Shown here: positions 17,909-25,569 of the stretch, piece after piece
How the letters are laid out: the number at the start of each line of letters is the position of its first letter
How positions within the stretch are numbered: position 1 is the first letter of the stretch
Source of the DNA: CALAGJ01 sp964293305
GTDB taxonomy: Bacteria > Bacteroidota > Bacteroidia > Chitinophagales > Chitinophagaceae
NCBI GenBank assembly: GCA_964293305.1
Contig: CAXYYO010000034.1
Location: 1-37,635 of the forward strand
Direction of reading: 5' to 3'
DNA length: 37,635 bases
Notes under the pieces: generated by a model
Seen by the model: only the letters and a program-made list of their open reading frames with translations
What the model was told of the DNA's origin: nothing
Databases searched by the model: none
Program-made: the position numbers and the translations under genes

Positions 17909-18031
17909 GCTTTGGTTTGTTTCATAAGGCCGGAAAATAAGAAAATAATTATTTGAGCTATTATTTATTCCTATAATAAAAAATTATAGCAGATTAATCC
18001 ATTCTTTTAATTATTAAAATTATTCAAACAG

Positions 18032-18039
18032 TATGTTTG
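18032..18039 (+). promoter_or_regulatory. Candidate -7 promoter element (TATGTTTG)
   Basis: The octamer fits TAnnTTTG, 25 bp before the ATG at 18065, in the divergent region with rnz. It predicts a short leader. No obvious -33 partner is seen. Confidence 0.4.
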
Positions 18040-18064
18040 TAATCTTGTTACAACATTTTAATAT

Positions 18065-18298
18065 ATGGAACCTGAGGTTAGGATATTTTTACGAAAAGTA
18101 GCTCAAACAATTTTTGGTGGACTGTTGTGGTTAACTATCAACACTGCACTTGGAATTATGCTTGGTTTGGGTTTCCCGGATGGTGCTATCGATATTTGGA
18201 ATATAATTTTTTATATTTGGTTTATTACAAGTCTTGGTGTCCTCTTGTACTGGTATTATAAATTATGGACAAATCCAGACGAAAAATTTGACCAATAG
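18065..18298 (+). CDS. Small hypothetical two-helix membrane protein
   Basis: The 77-residue product has two hydrophobic segments (about 15-34 and 44-64) separated by a short Gly/Asp loop (GFPDGAID), and a charged C-terminus. A candidate promoter lies just upstream. No family is recognised. The hairpin arrangement suggests an inner-membrane protein. The next gene on the strand, also a small membrane protein, begins 47 to 80 bp further on. Confidence 0.7.
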   Translation: MEPEVRIFLRKVAQTIFGGLLWLTINTALGIMLGLGFPDGAIDIWNIIFYIWFITSLGVLLYWYYKLWTNPDEKFDQ

Positions 18299-18378
18299 TT
18301 TACAACTCATTTTTAACTAAAATACCCAATAGTACCGATTTTCAATTGAGAGGGTATCCTTATTTTGCGAAAAAACTT

Positions 18379-18777
18379 ATGTCCCTGAGGTCAATTTGTA
18401 AATGGTATGTCTGCATTGGCATTTTTGTGATTTTTTCTATAAAATTTCTCATCCGACCCTATGCCCCACTAACTGATACATGGCAATTAATTACGGATAT
18501 AAGCCCAAACCTTGTGGGCGCTTTCTTGATTCCTTTTGCTGCATTGTGGTGGGGTAAAGGAATCTTTAAAATGAATACGACTGTGGAAGTATTGCAGATT
18601 TGTTTGATTGGTTTTCTAGTAATTCTTGTTAATGAATATTTACAATTAATAGAAATTTTTGGTCGCACATTTGACTACTTGGACATCATTGCTACTGCTC
18701 CAGGGTGTTATTTTGGTTATACTATTTTTATCTATAAATTGAATAAAATAGCTGTTTCCAGAAATACTACCATCTAA
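18379..18777 (+). CDS. VanZ-like small membrane protein
   Basis: I chose the ATG at 18379 (132 residues); a TTG at 18346 would add 11 residues. Four hydrophobic segments are present. The third and fourth surround NEYLQLIEIFGRTFDYLDIIAT, which follows the VanZ-like pattern of a Glu-containing helix, then an Arg-x-Phe-Asp-x-x-Asp loop, then a Gly-rich helix. VanZ-like proteins are named after the teicoplanin-resistance protein, but most chromosomal members have no known role. Resistance should not be inferred here. It converges with ribE, 5 bp apart. Confidence 0.7.
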   Translation: MSLRSICKWYVCIGIFVIFSIKFLIRPYAPLTDTWQLITDISPNLVGAFLIPFAALWWGKGIFKMNTTVEVLQICLIGFLVILVNEYLQLIEIFGRTFDYLDIIATAPGCYFGYTIFIYKLNKIAVSRNTTI

Positions 18778-18782
18778 GTACA

Positions 18783-19373
18783 TTACACAACTAATGATTT
18801 GAATCTTGCCAAGTATTTTCCAATTAAATCAAATTCGATATTCACCTTATCATCGATTTGCAGATATTGCAAATTAGTGTGCTGCCATGTGTATGGAATA
18901 ATAGCAACAGAGAATGAATTTTTTATTAAATTAAAGCAAGTGAGGCTAATACCATTTACACAAACGGAACCTTTCTCAATCATTAAATGTGCAAATGAAG
19001 CGTCATAATTGAATGTAAGTACCCAACTTCCATTTGCATTATTAATATCAATACAGGTGGCTGTACTATCCACGTGACCTTGTACCATATGTCCATCAAT
19101 TCTGTCATTTAGTACTATACATCTTTCTAAATTAATAATTTGTCCATTTTTCCAACTGCCTGCATTTGTTTTTTCTAAAGTTTCTCTTATGGCAGTTACT
19201 GTATGTAATCCATTATGAACAGATTCTACAGTCAAACAGATTCCATTATGGCTAACACTTTGATCCGTTTCTAATTGATTTGATATCTGACTATTGATTT
19301 CAAAGGTCAAATTATCGCCATTTTCTAGTATTTTTTCAACTTTGCCAATACATTCAATGATACCTGTAAACAT
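18783..19373 (-). CDS. ribE: Riboflavin synthase, alpha subunit
   Basis: The 196-residue enzyme dismutates two 6,7-dimethyl-8-ribityllumazine molecules to riboflavin, the last step of the pathway. The start MFTGIIECIGKVEKI is diagnostic. Two lumazine-binding repeats are visible: the first includes SVSHNGICLTVES, the second begins near DRIDGHMVQGHVDSTA and includes GSVCVNGISLTC. No riboflavin neighbours are present and no FMN riboswitch is evident in the 129 bp upstream. It diverges from the DUF3109 gene. Confidence 0.95.
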   Translation of the reverse strand: MFTGIIECIGKVEKILENGDNLTFEINSQISNQLETDQSVSHNGICLTVESVHNGLHTVTAIRETLEKTNAGSWKNGQIINLERCIVLNDRIDGHMVQGHVDSTATCIDINNANGSWVLTFNYDASFAHLMIEKGSVCVNGISLTCFNLIKNSFSVAIIPYTWQHTNLQYLQIDDKVNIEFDLIGKYLARFKSLVV

Positions 19374-19458
19374 GCTACAAAGAAAGGAACTGAGTTCAAG
19401 ATTGTAATGTATAAATAATATTTTATTTTTTTCTTATCTATAGTATCCACAAAAATTA

Positions 19459-19486
19459 TTGATTTGAAAATCCACAGTTACATTTG
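19459..19486 (+). promoter_or_regulatory. Candidate promoter for the DUF3109/LutB-like pair
   Basis: TACATTTG at 19479-19486 fits TAnnTTTG. A TTG at 19459-19461 lies 17 bp upstream, close to the 19-bp Bacteroidota spacing. The ATG follows at 19503. Confidence 0.45.
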
Positions 19487-19502
19487 TAGCATAATTTAGA
19501 GT

Positions 19503-20093
19503 ATGATAGCAATAGGTAATATACTAGTAAGTGATCAATTGATAGAAGAAGATTTTGTTTGTAATATAAGTAAATGTAAAGGTGCTTGTTGTGCTGATGG
19601 TGATGCGGGTGCCCCCCTTACAAAGGAAGAGCTTGAGATACTTTCAAATGAATATGAAAAAATTGAGCCATACCTTACTACACAAGGAAAATCGACAATC
19701 GCCAAACAAGGAAAATATACTTATGATGTAGATTTTGGTTGGGTTACTCCTGTTATTGATGGTGAAATGTGTGCCTATGGATTTCGAGATCAAAATGGAG
19801 CTATCAAGTGTGGTATAGAACAGGCTTTTTACGACGGAAAATTATCATGGAAAAAACCAATCAGCTGTCATCTTTATCCCATTCGTATTGCTACAACGAA
19901 ATCAGATGAAAAAATTGAGATGGTTAATTATGAACCTAGGCCAGACAATTGTAAATCGGCTTGTGCACTCGGCAAAGAATTAAAAGTACCCGTTTATAAA
20001 TTTTTGAAAGAAGCAATAGAGCGAAAATATGGTTCGAACTTTTTTGAAGCTTTAGATGCAGTAGCAGTTCACAAAAAATCAAAAGAAAAATGA
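19503..20093 (+). CDS. DUF3109 family cysteine-rich protein
   Basis: The 196-residue protein has a N-terminal cluster VCNISKCKGACCADGDAGAP (Cys20, 25, 29, 30) typical of DUF3109, a family related to YkgJ-like zinc/iron-chelating proteins. More Cys follow: MCAYG, KCGIEQAF, SCHLYPIR and NCKSACALG. This suggests a bound metal or Fe-S cluster. Biochemical function is unknown. The stop overlaps the start of the next gene by four bases (ATGA at 20090-20093), so the two are translationally coupled. Confidence 0.85.
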   Translation: MIAIGNILVSDQLIEEDFVCNISKCKGACCADGDAGAPLTKEELEILSNEYEKIEPYLTTQGKSTIAKQGKYTYDVDFGWVTPVIDGEMCAYGFRDQNGAIKCGIEQAFYDGKLSWKKPISCHLYPIRIATTKSDEKIEMVNYEPRPDNCKSACALGKELKVPVYKFLKEAIERKYGSNFFEALDAVAVHKKSKEK

Positions 20094-21454
20094 GTGAAAC
20101 TCAAAATATTTTCTTAGCAAAAAGCCGCATAAAAGTGGCTGACATGGAGCATCGCCGGAAAATTAATTTCAATATTGGTAAATATAATGCTGCTGTACCC
20201 ATTGGGAAAAAACAGTTTCAAGATATTGAATCTGCGAGACAAGTAGCTAAGAATATTAAATGGGCTGCTATTGAAAATTTATCTTCTCTTTTAGAAAAAT
20301 TCGAGTCAGCTATTTCAAAAAGAGGTGCACGTGTATTTTGGGCGGAGGACTCTAAGGACGCACTTTCAATTATTGACCAAATATGTGTAGAGAAAAAATG
20401 TAACACACTCGTAAAGAGTAAGAGTATGGTTACGGAGGAAATACACTTGAATGATCACCTCGAAAAAAAAGGAATTGAAAGTATAGAAACTGATTTAGGT
20501 GAATATATTCAACAATTGGATGGTGAGCCACCATATCATATTGTAACTCCAGCCATGCATAAAAGCAAAGAAGATGTGGCAAAATTATTTGCAAATAAGC
20601 TTGGAGTACCTGAAGGTTTATCACCAGAACAAATAACAAATATAGCCAGAGAAAAACTTCGTGAAAAATATGTGCAAGCACAAATAGGTGTAACCGGAGC
20701 CAACTTTATAATCGCAGATACAGGTTCCATAGCTATTACGGAGAATGAAGGCAATGCAAGATTGAGTTGTGCTTGGCCATCTACACATATTGTAATTGTA
20801 GGTATAGAAAAAGTTATTCCTTCAATAGAAAATTTATCTCTATTCTGGCCTTTACTTTCCACCTTTGGCACCGGCCAAAAAATTACGGTTTATAATTCAA
20901 TAATTAGCGGGCCAAAACAATCAGATGAATCAGATGGTCCAAATGAAATGATTGTTATATTATTAGACAATGGACGAACAAATTTATTAGCAAATACTAG
21001 AACTAGGGAATCTCTATACTGTATTCGTTGTGGAGCTTGTTTAAATGCATGCCCTGTTTATAAAAATATAGGTGGGCATAGTTACGGTAGTACATATAGT
21101 GGCCCTATTGGAAAAGTTATTACACCACACCTTCAGGGTGTAAAAGAATACAAACACTTGAGTTATGCTTCATCACTTTGTGGTAATTGTACGGAAGTGT
21201 GCCCAGTGCGAATCAATTTACATGAATTGATTTTAGACAATAGGCATATTGCTGTTTCTGATGGTGAGAGCAATTTGACTGAGCGATTAGCATGGAAAAT
21301 GTGGAAGCAGGCAAGCGTAAATAGAAAGTTGATGAATACCGCATCCGGAAACATTAAAAATAAAGTTGTAAACAAAATTTTTAAATCTTGGACACAGTAC
21401 CATGATACACTTCATTTTGCAGAGAAATCCTTCAATGAAAGTTGGGAAGATTAG
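20090..21454 (+). CDS. LutB-like LUD-domain iron-sulfur protein
   Basis: The 454-residue protein resembles LutB of the LutABC L-lactate oxidation complex. A LUD domain occupies about residues 60-300 (for example GANFIIADTGSIAITENEGNARL and STFGTGQKITVYNSIISGP). Two 4Fe-4S ferredoxin-like motifs follow. The first has Cys311, 314, 317 and 321 in CIRCGACLNACPVYK. The second has Cys364, 367 and 371 in CGNCTEVCPVRINLHELI. LutA and LutC are not encoded nearby. It overlaps the DUF3109 gene by four bases, so lactate oxidation is a family-based inference, not proved here. Confidence 0.85.
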   Translation: MSETQNIFLAKSRIKVADMEHRRKINFNIGKYNAAVPIGKKQFQDIESARQVAKNIKWAAIENLSSLLEKFESAISKRGARVFWAEDSKDALSIIDQICVEKKCNTLVKSKSMVTEEIHLNDHLEKKGIESIETDLGEYIQQLDGEPPYHIVTPAMHKSKEDVAKLFANKLGVPEGLSPEQITNIAREKLREKYVQAQIGVTGANFIIADTGSIAITENEGNARLSCAWPSTHIVIVGIEKVIPSIENLSLFWPLLSTFGTGQKITVYNSIISGPKQSDESDGPNEMIVILLDNGRTNLLANTRTRESLYCIRCGACLNACPVYKNIGGHSYGSTYSGPIGKVITPHLQGVKEYKHLSYASSLCGNCTEVCPVRINLHELILDNRHIAVSDGESNLTERLAWKMWKQASVNRKLMNTASGNIKNKVVNKIFKSWTQYHDTLHFAEKSFNESWED

Positions 21455-21587
21455 TTCTTAAATTTTGCTGTACAATGGTAAATTCCATTGAATAAATGTT
21501 CAAAAGAAAATATCAAAAAGGATAGATATACTTTTTTCTATGATACAGATATTTGTATCAAACTACCATTAATTCAGCATGCCACCA

Positions 21588-23144
21588 TCATTTATTTACC
21601 ATTTTTACCACCGGTATCAGCATCTCTTCTAAACTTATACCACCATGCTGAAAAGTATTGCGGTAATAGTTTGCAAAATGGTTGTAGTTGTTTGGATAGC
21701 ATAAGTATAAATCTTCTTTGGCAAAAATGAAACTGGAGTTAATATTGGGCGATGGTAAGCCTGCCTGTGCTGGATTTCGAAATGCCAATACATCCCTTGC
21801 TTCATAATTTAGATTTCTGCCATGCTTGTATCTTAAATTAGCAGTTGTTTGTTTATCTCCTATTACTTTTACCGGTGTGTTTACCCTTGTGCTTCCATGG
21901 TCAGTAGCCAATACGATTTGTACTTTTTTATCTGCTATTTTTTTTAATGCCTGATTTAGTGGACTATGTTCAAACCAGCTGCGGGTAATGCTTCTGTAAC
22001 TTACTTCATCTGCGGCCAGCTCTTTTAGTATCTCCATTTCTGTACGTGCATGGCTTAGCATATCAACAAAATTATATACAATAACATTGAGTTCATTATT
22101 CATTAAATTATGTATAGAATTTACCAAATGTTGACCATCATTATGATGCGTTATTTTTGTATAACTAAATTTAATATCCTGAAAACCGGCCTGCTTAAGT
22201 TGATGCTGTAAAAAGATTTCCTCATTCAAATTTTTACCACCCTCATCATCATCATTTTTCCATGCTTGTGGAAATTTTTTTTCTATTTCCAAAGGCATCA
22301 TTCCCGCAAAAATGGCATTACGACAGTATTGTGTAGCAGTAGGTAAAATGCTATAAAAAGTATCCTCTTCAACTATTCTATATTGCTCCGCAAATATTGG
22401 CTGGATTGCTTTCCATTGATCAAAGCGCAAGTTATCAATCAATACAAAAAATAAAGGACTACCTTTTTGAAGATTTGGAAAAACTTTCTCTTTCAACAGG
22501 GTATGACTCATTACAGGTTTTGAAGCAGCTTTTCCTTGTACCCAATCAGTATAATTTTTACTGATAAATTTAAAAAATTCAGTATTGGCTTCCTGCTTTT
22601 GGGTATATAGTACTTCCTGCATTTCAGGACTATCCGTTTTAGCCATTTCTAATTCCCAATACACTAATTTTTTATAAATATCCATCCACTCATTATAATC
22701 AGGATTACTGTTGAGTGCCGTAAATAAATTGCGAAATTGTTGCTGATAAGCCAATGTAGTTTTTTCAGAAACCAGTCTTTTGTTATCAATAATTTTTTTC
22801 AGGCTTAATAACACCTGATTCGGATTTACTGGTTTTATGAGGTAGTCTGAAATTTGGCTGCCAATAGCATCATCCATCAAATTTTCAGTTTCATTTTTAG
22901 TAATCATTACCACCGGAATATTGTTATTGGCTTCTTTAATTTTTTCCAATGTTTCAAGCCCGGTTATACCCGGCATGCTTTCGTCTAAAAGTACTACATC
23001 CGGTGGCGTTTCTTTTACAAAATCTATGGCATCAAAACCATTTGTACGTGTATGAACGAGGTACCCTTTTTGTTCCAAGAAAAATTTTTGCGATTGAAGG
23101 CTTTCAATTTCATCATCCACCCAGAGTATAGTTGCAATAGCCAT
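21588..23144 (-). CDS. porX: PorX-type regulator: response-regulator receiver plus PglZ domain
   Basis: The 518-residue protein has a CheY-like receiver at residues 1-120: acidic pocket Asp10/Asp11, phospho-acceptor Asp54 in LLDESMPG, a Thr in VVMITKNE, and Lys in YLIKPVNPN. A helical linker follows. The PglZ domain from about residue 200 has LIDNLRFDQW, ATQYCRNAIFAGMMP, NFVDMLSHARTE and ATDHGSTRVN, the zinc-site pattern of alkaline-phosphatase-like enzymes. In studied species PorX works with the sensor PorY, controls T9SS, and its PglZ domain is a phosphodiesterase. It diverges from the HD-domain gene. Confidence 0.93.
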   Translation of the reverse strand: MAIATILWVDDEIESLQSQKFFLEQKGYLVHTRTNGFDAIDFVKETPPDVVLLDESMPGITGLETLEKIKEANNNIPVVMITKNETENLMDDAIGSQISDYLIKPVNPNQVLLSLKKIIDNKRLVSEKTTLAYQQQFRNLFTALNSNPDYNEWMDIYKKLVYWELEMAKTDSPEMQEVLYTQKQEANTEFFKFISKNYTDWVQGKAASKPVMSHTLLKEKVFPNLQKGSPLFFVLIDNLRFDQWKAIQPIFAEQYRIVEEDTFYSILPTATQYCRNAIFAGMMPLEIEKKFPQAWKNDDDEGGKNLNEEIFLQHQLKQAGFQDIKFSYTKITHHNDGQHLVNSIHNLMNNELNVIVYNFVDMLSHARTEMEILKELAADEVSYRSITRSWFEHSPLNQALKKIADKKVQIVLATDHGSTRVNTPVKVIGDKQTTANLRYKHGRNLNYEARDVLAFRNPAQAGLPSPNINSSFIFAKEDLYLCYPNNYNHFANYYRNTFQHGGISLEEMLIPVVKMVNK

Positions 23145-23254
23145 ATTTTTTTATTTGATTTTTTCTGATGTATTAATTTTTGTTTTGAAAGGGATTTGCA
23201 AATCTGCCATTTAGCTTGCACTTTTGTTTCAATCAATTTCTTTTTAACAGAATA

Positions 23255-24463
23255 ATGAATATGAAGCATCCCGGCAAAATCATCAACGACCCGGTCTATG
23301 GTTTTATTGCTATTGATAATCCGTTAAATTTTAGAATACTGGAGCATCCTTGGTATCAGCGCCTACGGCGAATATATCAAATGGCTTTGGCACACTTAGT
23401 ATATCCCGGTGCAGTACATAGCAGACTACATCATTCATTGGGTGCTTATCACCTTATGCACCAGGCCATCACAGTACTCAGGCAAAAAGGAACAGACATT
23501 TCAACCGAAGAAGAACATGCTGCAAAAGCGGCTATACTTCTACATGATATAGGGCATGGCCCATTTAGTCATGCATTAGAGCATGTACTTATACCTCATC
23601 AACACCATGAAACACTGGGTTTGCAAATGATGCAGGAAATGAATCAGGAGTTTAATGGTGCACTAGATCTTGCCATTTCCATTTTTACGAATCAGTATCA
23701 TAAACCATTTTTGCACCAGTTAATCAGTGGACAATTGGATGTGGATAGAATGGATTATTTAACACGTGATAGTTTTTATACAGGCGTAAGTGAAGGTGTT
23801 ATTGGATATGACAGAATCCTAAAGATGCTTGTTGTTCATGAAAACCAATTGATGGTAGAACAGAAGGGCATTCACAGTATCGAAAAATTTTTAGTAGCCC
23901 GAAGGCTGATGTATGGACAAGTTTACCTGCATAAAACAGTACTGGCTGCTGAAAAAATGCTCATTAAAATTATTGAAAGAGCAAGGGTAATTGGAGCAAG
24001 TGCCACAACAGAAAATTTAGATGCCATTTTACATTTTTCATACAATCAAGAAAATTTATTAAAAACATTTTGTGCCATTGATGATTTTGATGTGATGAGC
24101 TCCATCAAAAAATGGGCACAGCACAAAGATCCTATACTTAGCACGCTATCTAATGGCATTCTAAACCGACAACTGTATAAGTGCAGACTTCAGTCCACAG
24201 CTTTCGACAAAGTAATAGTGGAAGCGCACACAAAAAAGGTTTTAAATCAAACAAATTTATCGGAGGACTTAAAAGCGTATTTGGTTTTTGAAGGTCAAAT
24301 AGACATTACAACCTATAAGCCGGAAGATGAGCATATTTTTATACTTTATAAAGATGGTACAGTGAGAGACATTTCCGAAGTGGATAATGCACTCATACAT
24401 CATACACTATCTATGCCGGTTAAAAAATTCTACATTTGCAGTTATCCCTTGCAGTCATCATAA
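23255..24463 (+). CDS. HD-domain phosphohydrolase
   Basis: I chose the ATG at 23255 (MNMKHPGKIINDPVYGF, 402 residues). An upstream in-frame ATG at 23216 would add a non-conserved leader. The HD signature is complete: His in the VHSRLHHSLG segment, His97-Asp98 in LLHDIGHGPFSHALEH, and the distal Asp in QLDVDRMDYLTRDS. It belongs to the family related to dGTP triphosphohydrolases and SAMHD1-like proteins, with phosphohydrolase activity on nucleotides expected but the substrate unknown. It is 22 bp upstream of lpxD and probably co-transcribed with it. Confidence 0.9.
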   Translation: MNMKHPGKIINDPVYGFIAIDNPLNFRILEHPWYQRLRRIYQMALAHLVYPGAVHSRLHHSLGAYHLMHQAITVLRQKGTDISTEEEHAAKAAILLHDIGHGPFSHALEHVLIPHQHHETLGLQMMQEMNQEFNGALDLAISIFTNQYHKPFLHQLISGQLDVDRMDYLTRDSFYTGVSEGVIGYDRILKMLVVHENQLMVEQKGIHSIEKFLVARRLMYGQVYLHKTVLAAEKMLIKIIERARVIGASATTENLDAILHFSYNQENLLKTFCAIDDFDVMSSIKKWAQHKDPILSTLSNGILNRQLYKCRLQSTAFDKVIVEAHTKKVLNQTNLSEDLKAYLVFEGQIDITTYKPEDEHIFILYKDGTVRDISEVDNALIHHTLSMPVKKFYICSYPLQSS

Positions 24464-24485
24464 ATAAAAAAATATTTTAAAAAAT

Positions 24486-25520
24486 ATGCAGTTTACGGCA
24501 GAAGCAATTGCCTCATATCTAAGTGGCACAGTGGAAGGAGACGGTTCAATATCAGTTACCGCTTTTGGTAAAATCGAAGAGGCTTCGCAAGGTCAGTTAA
24601 GTTTTTTGGCAAACCCAAAATATGAACCTTTCTTATATACCACAAAGGCTTCAGTTGTAATTCTAAATAATGATTTACAATTAAAACAACAAATAGAAGC
24701 TACAATAATACGTGTGCCAAATGCTTATGCTGCTTTTGCTTCATTATTAGAATTGTATCAGCAGGCAATGGAGCAAAGTTTTCAAGGCATAGAAGAACCG
24801 AGTTATATTGATAATACCGCTACAATTGGCGATGGTATTTATGTAGGAGCATTTGCATATATTGGAAAAAATGTAGTTATTGGAAAACAAGTAAAAATAT
24901 ATCCAGGTGCATATATAGGAAATAATGTATCGATAGGTGATAAAACTATCGTATATGCTGGTGTAAAAATTTATCAGGATTGCAAGCTTGGCGAAAATGT
25001 CATTATTCATTCAGGTACCATCATAGGAAGCGATGGATTTGGTTTTGCACCACAAGTAGATGGAAGTTTTAAGAAAATACCTCAAACTGGAAATGTTGTT
25101 ATTGAAGATGAGGTTGAAATAGGAAGTAATAGCACCATTGACAGGGCTACAATTGGTAGTACATTTATTCGAAGAGGAGTAAAAATTGATAATTTAGTAC
25201 AGATAGCACACAATGTAGAGATAGGACAAAATACAGTAATAGCAGCCCAAGCAGGCATAAGTGGCAGCACCAAAATTGGTAAGCAGGTTCGCATTGGCGG
25301 TCAGGCCGGCATTGTTGGACACTTGGTACTGGGAGATGCTAGCCAAGTGAATGCTCAAAGTGGAGTTACTAAGAATTTAAAAGAAAAAGGCACCGTTACA
25401 GGTTCACCTGCTTTTGAATACAATGCCATGCTTCGCAGTCAGGGAGCAATGAGAAGATTACCTCAATTAGAACAGCGTGTGGCAGAGTTGGAAAGTTTGG
25501 TAAAAACTATGACTTCTTAA
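24486..25520 (+). CDS. lpxD: UDP-3-O-acylglucosamine N-acyltransferase
   Basis: The 344-residue enzyme performs the third step of lipid A synthesis, adding an acyl chain from acyl-ACP. The N-terminal uridine-binding domain has GKIEEASQGQLSFLANPKYE. Left-handed beta-helix hexapeptide repeats fill about residues 100-300 (for example IGKNVVIGKQVKI and IGNNVSIGDKTIV). The catalytic His242 lies in QIAHNVEIGQN. The segment GSDGFGFAPQVDGSFKKIPQ is typical of LpxD. A C-terminal helix follows. It lies between the HD gene and the large Gly-rich gene (49-bp gap). Confidence 0.97.
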   Translation: MQFTAEAIASYLSGTVEGDGSISVTAFGKIEEASQGQLSFLANPKYEPFLYTTKASVVILNNDLQLKQQIEATIIRVPNAYAAFASLLELYQQAMEQSFQGIEEPSYIDNTATIGDGIYVGAFAYIGKNVVIGKQVKIYPGAYIGNNVSIGDKTIVYAGVKIYQDCKLGENVIIHSGTIIGSDGFGFAPQVDGSFKKIPQTGNVVIEDEVEIGSNSTIDRATIGSTFIRRGVKIDNLVQIAHNVEIGQNTVIAAQAGISGSTKIGKQVRIGGQAGIVGHLVLGDASQVNAQSGVTKNLKEKGTVTGSPAFEYNAMLRSQGAMRRLPQLEQRVAELESLVKTMTS

Positions 25521-25569
25521 TTTAGAGTAATTATTAAGTGGAATCTTTTATAAAAATTTATCATTCACT

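Noticed and set aside
18379..18777. Teicoplanin resistance gene (VanZ name)
   Set aside because: Only family-level similarity to VanZ is seen, with no other resistance genes nearby, so a resistance role is not supported.
19374..19502. FMN riboswitch upstream of ribE
   Set aside because: The 129-bp intergenic region is too short and lacks the GC-rich conserved core.
21541..21560. Inverted repeat TGATACA/TGTATCA between lutB-like and porX genes
   Set aside because: The stem is 7 bp and AT-rich with no T-run on either side, so it is not a convincing terminator.
21488..21730. 80-codon plus-strand open frame
   Set aside because: Most of it is antisense to the 3' end of porX, and the rest shows no protein-like features.
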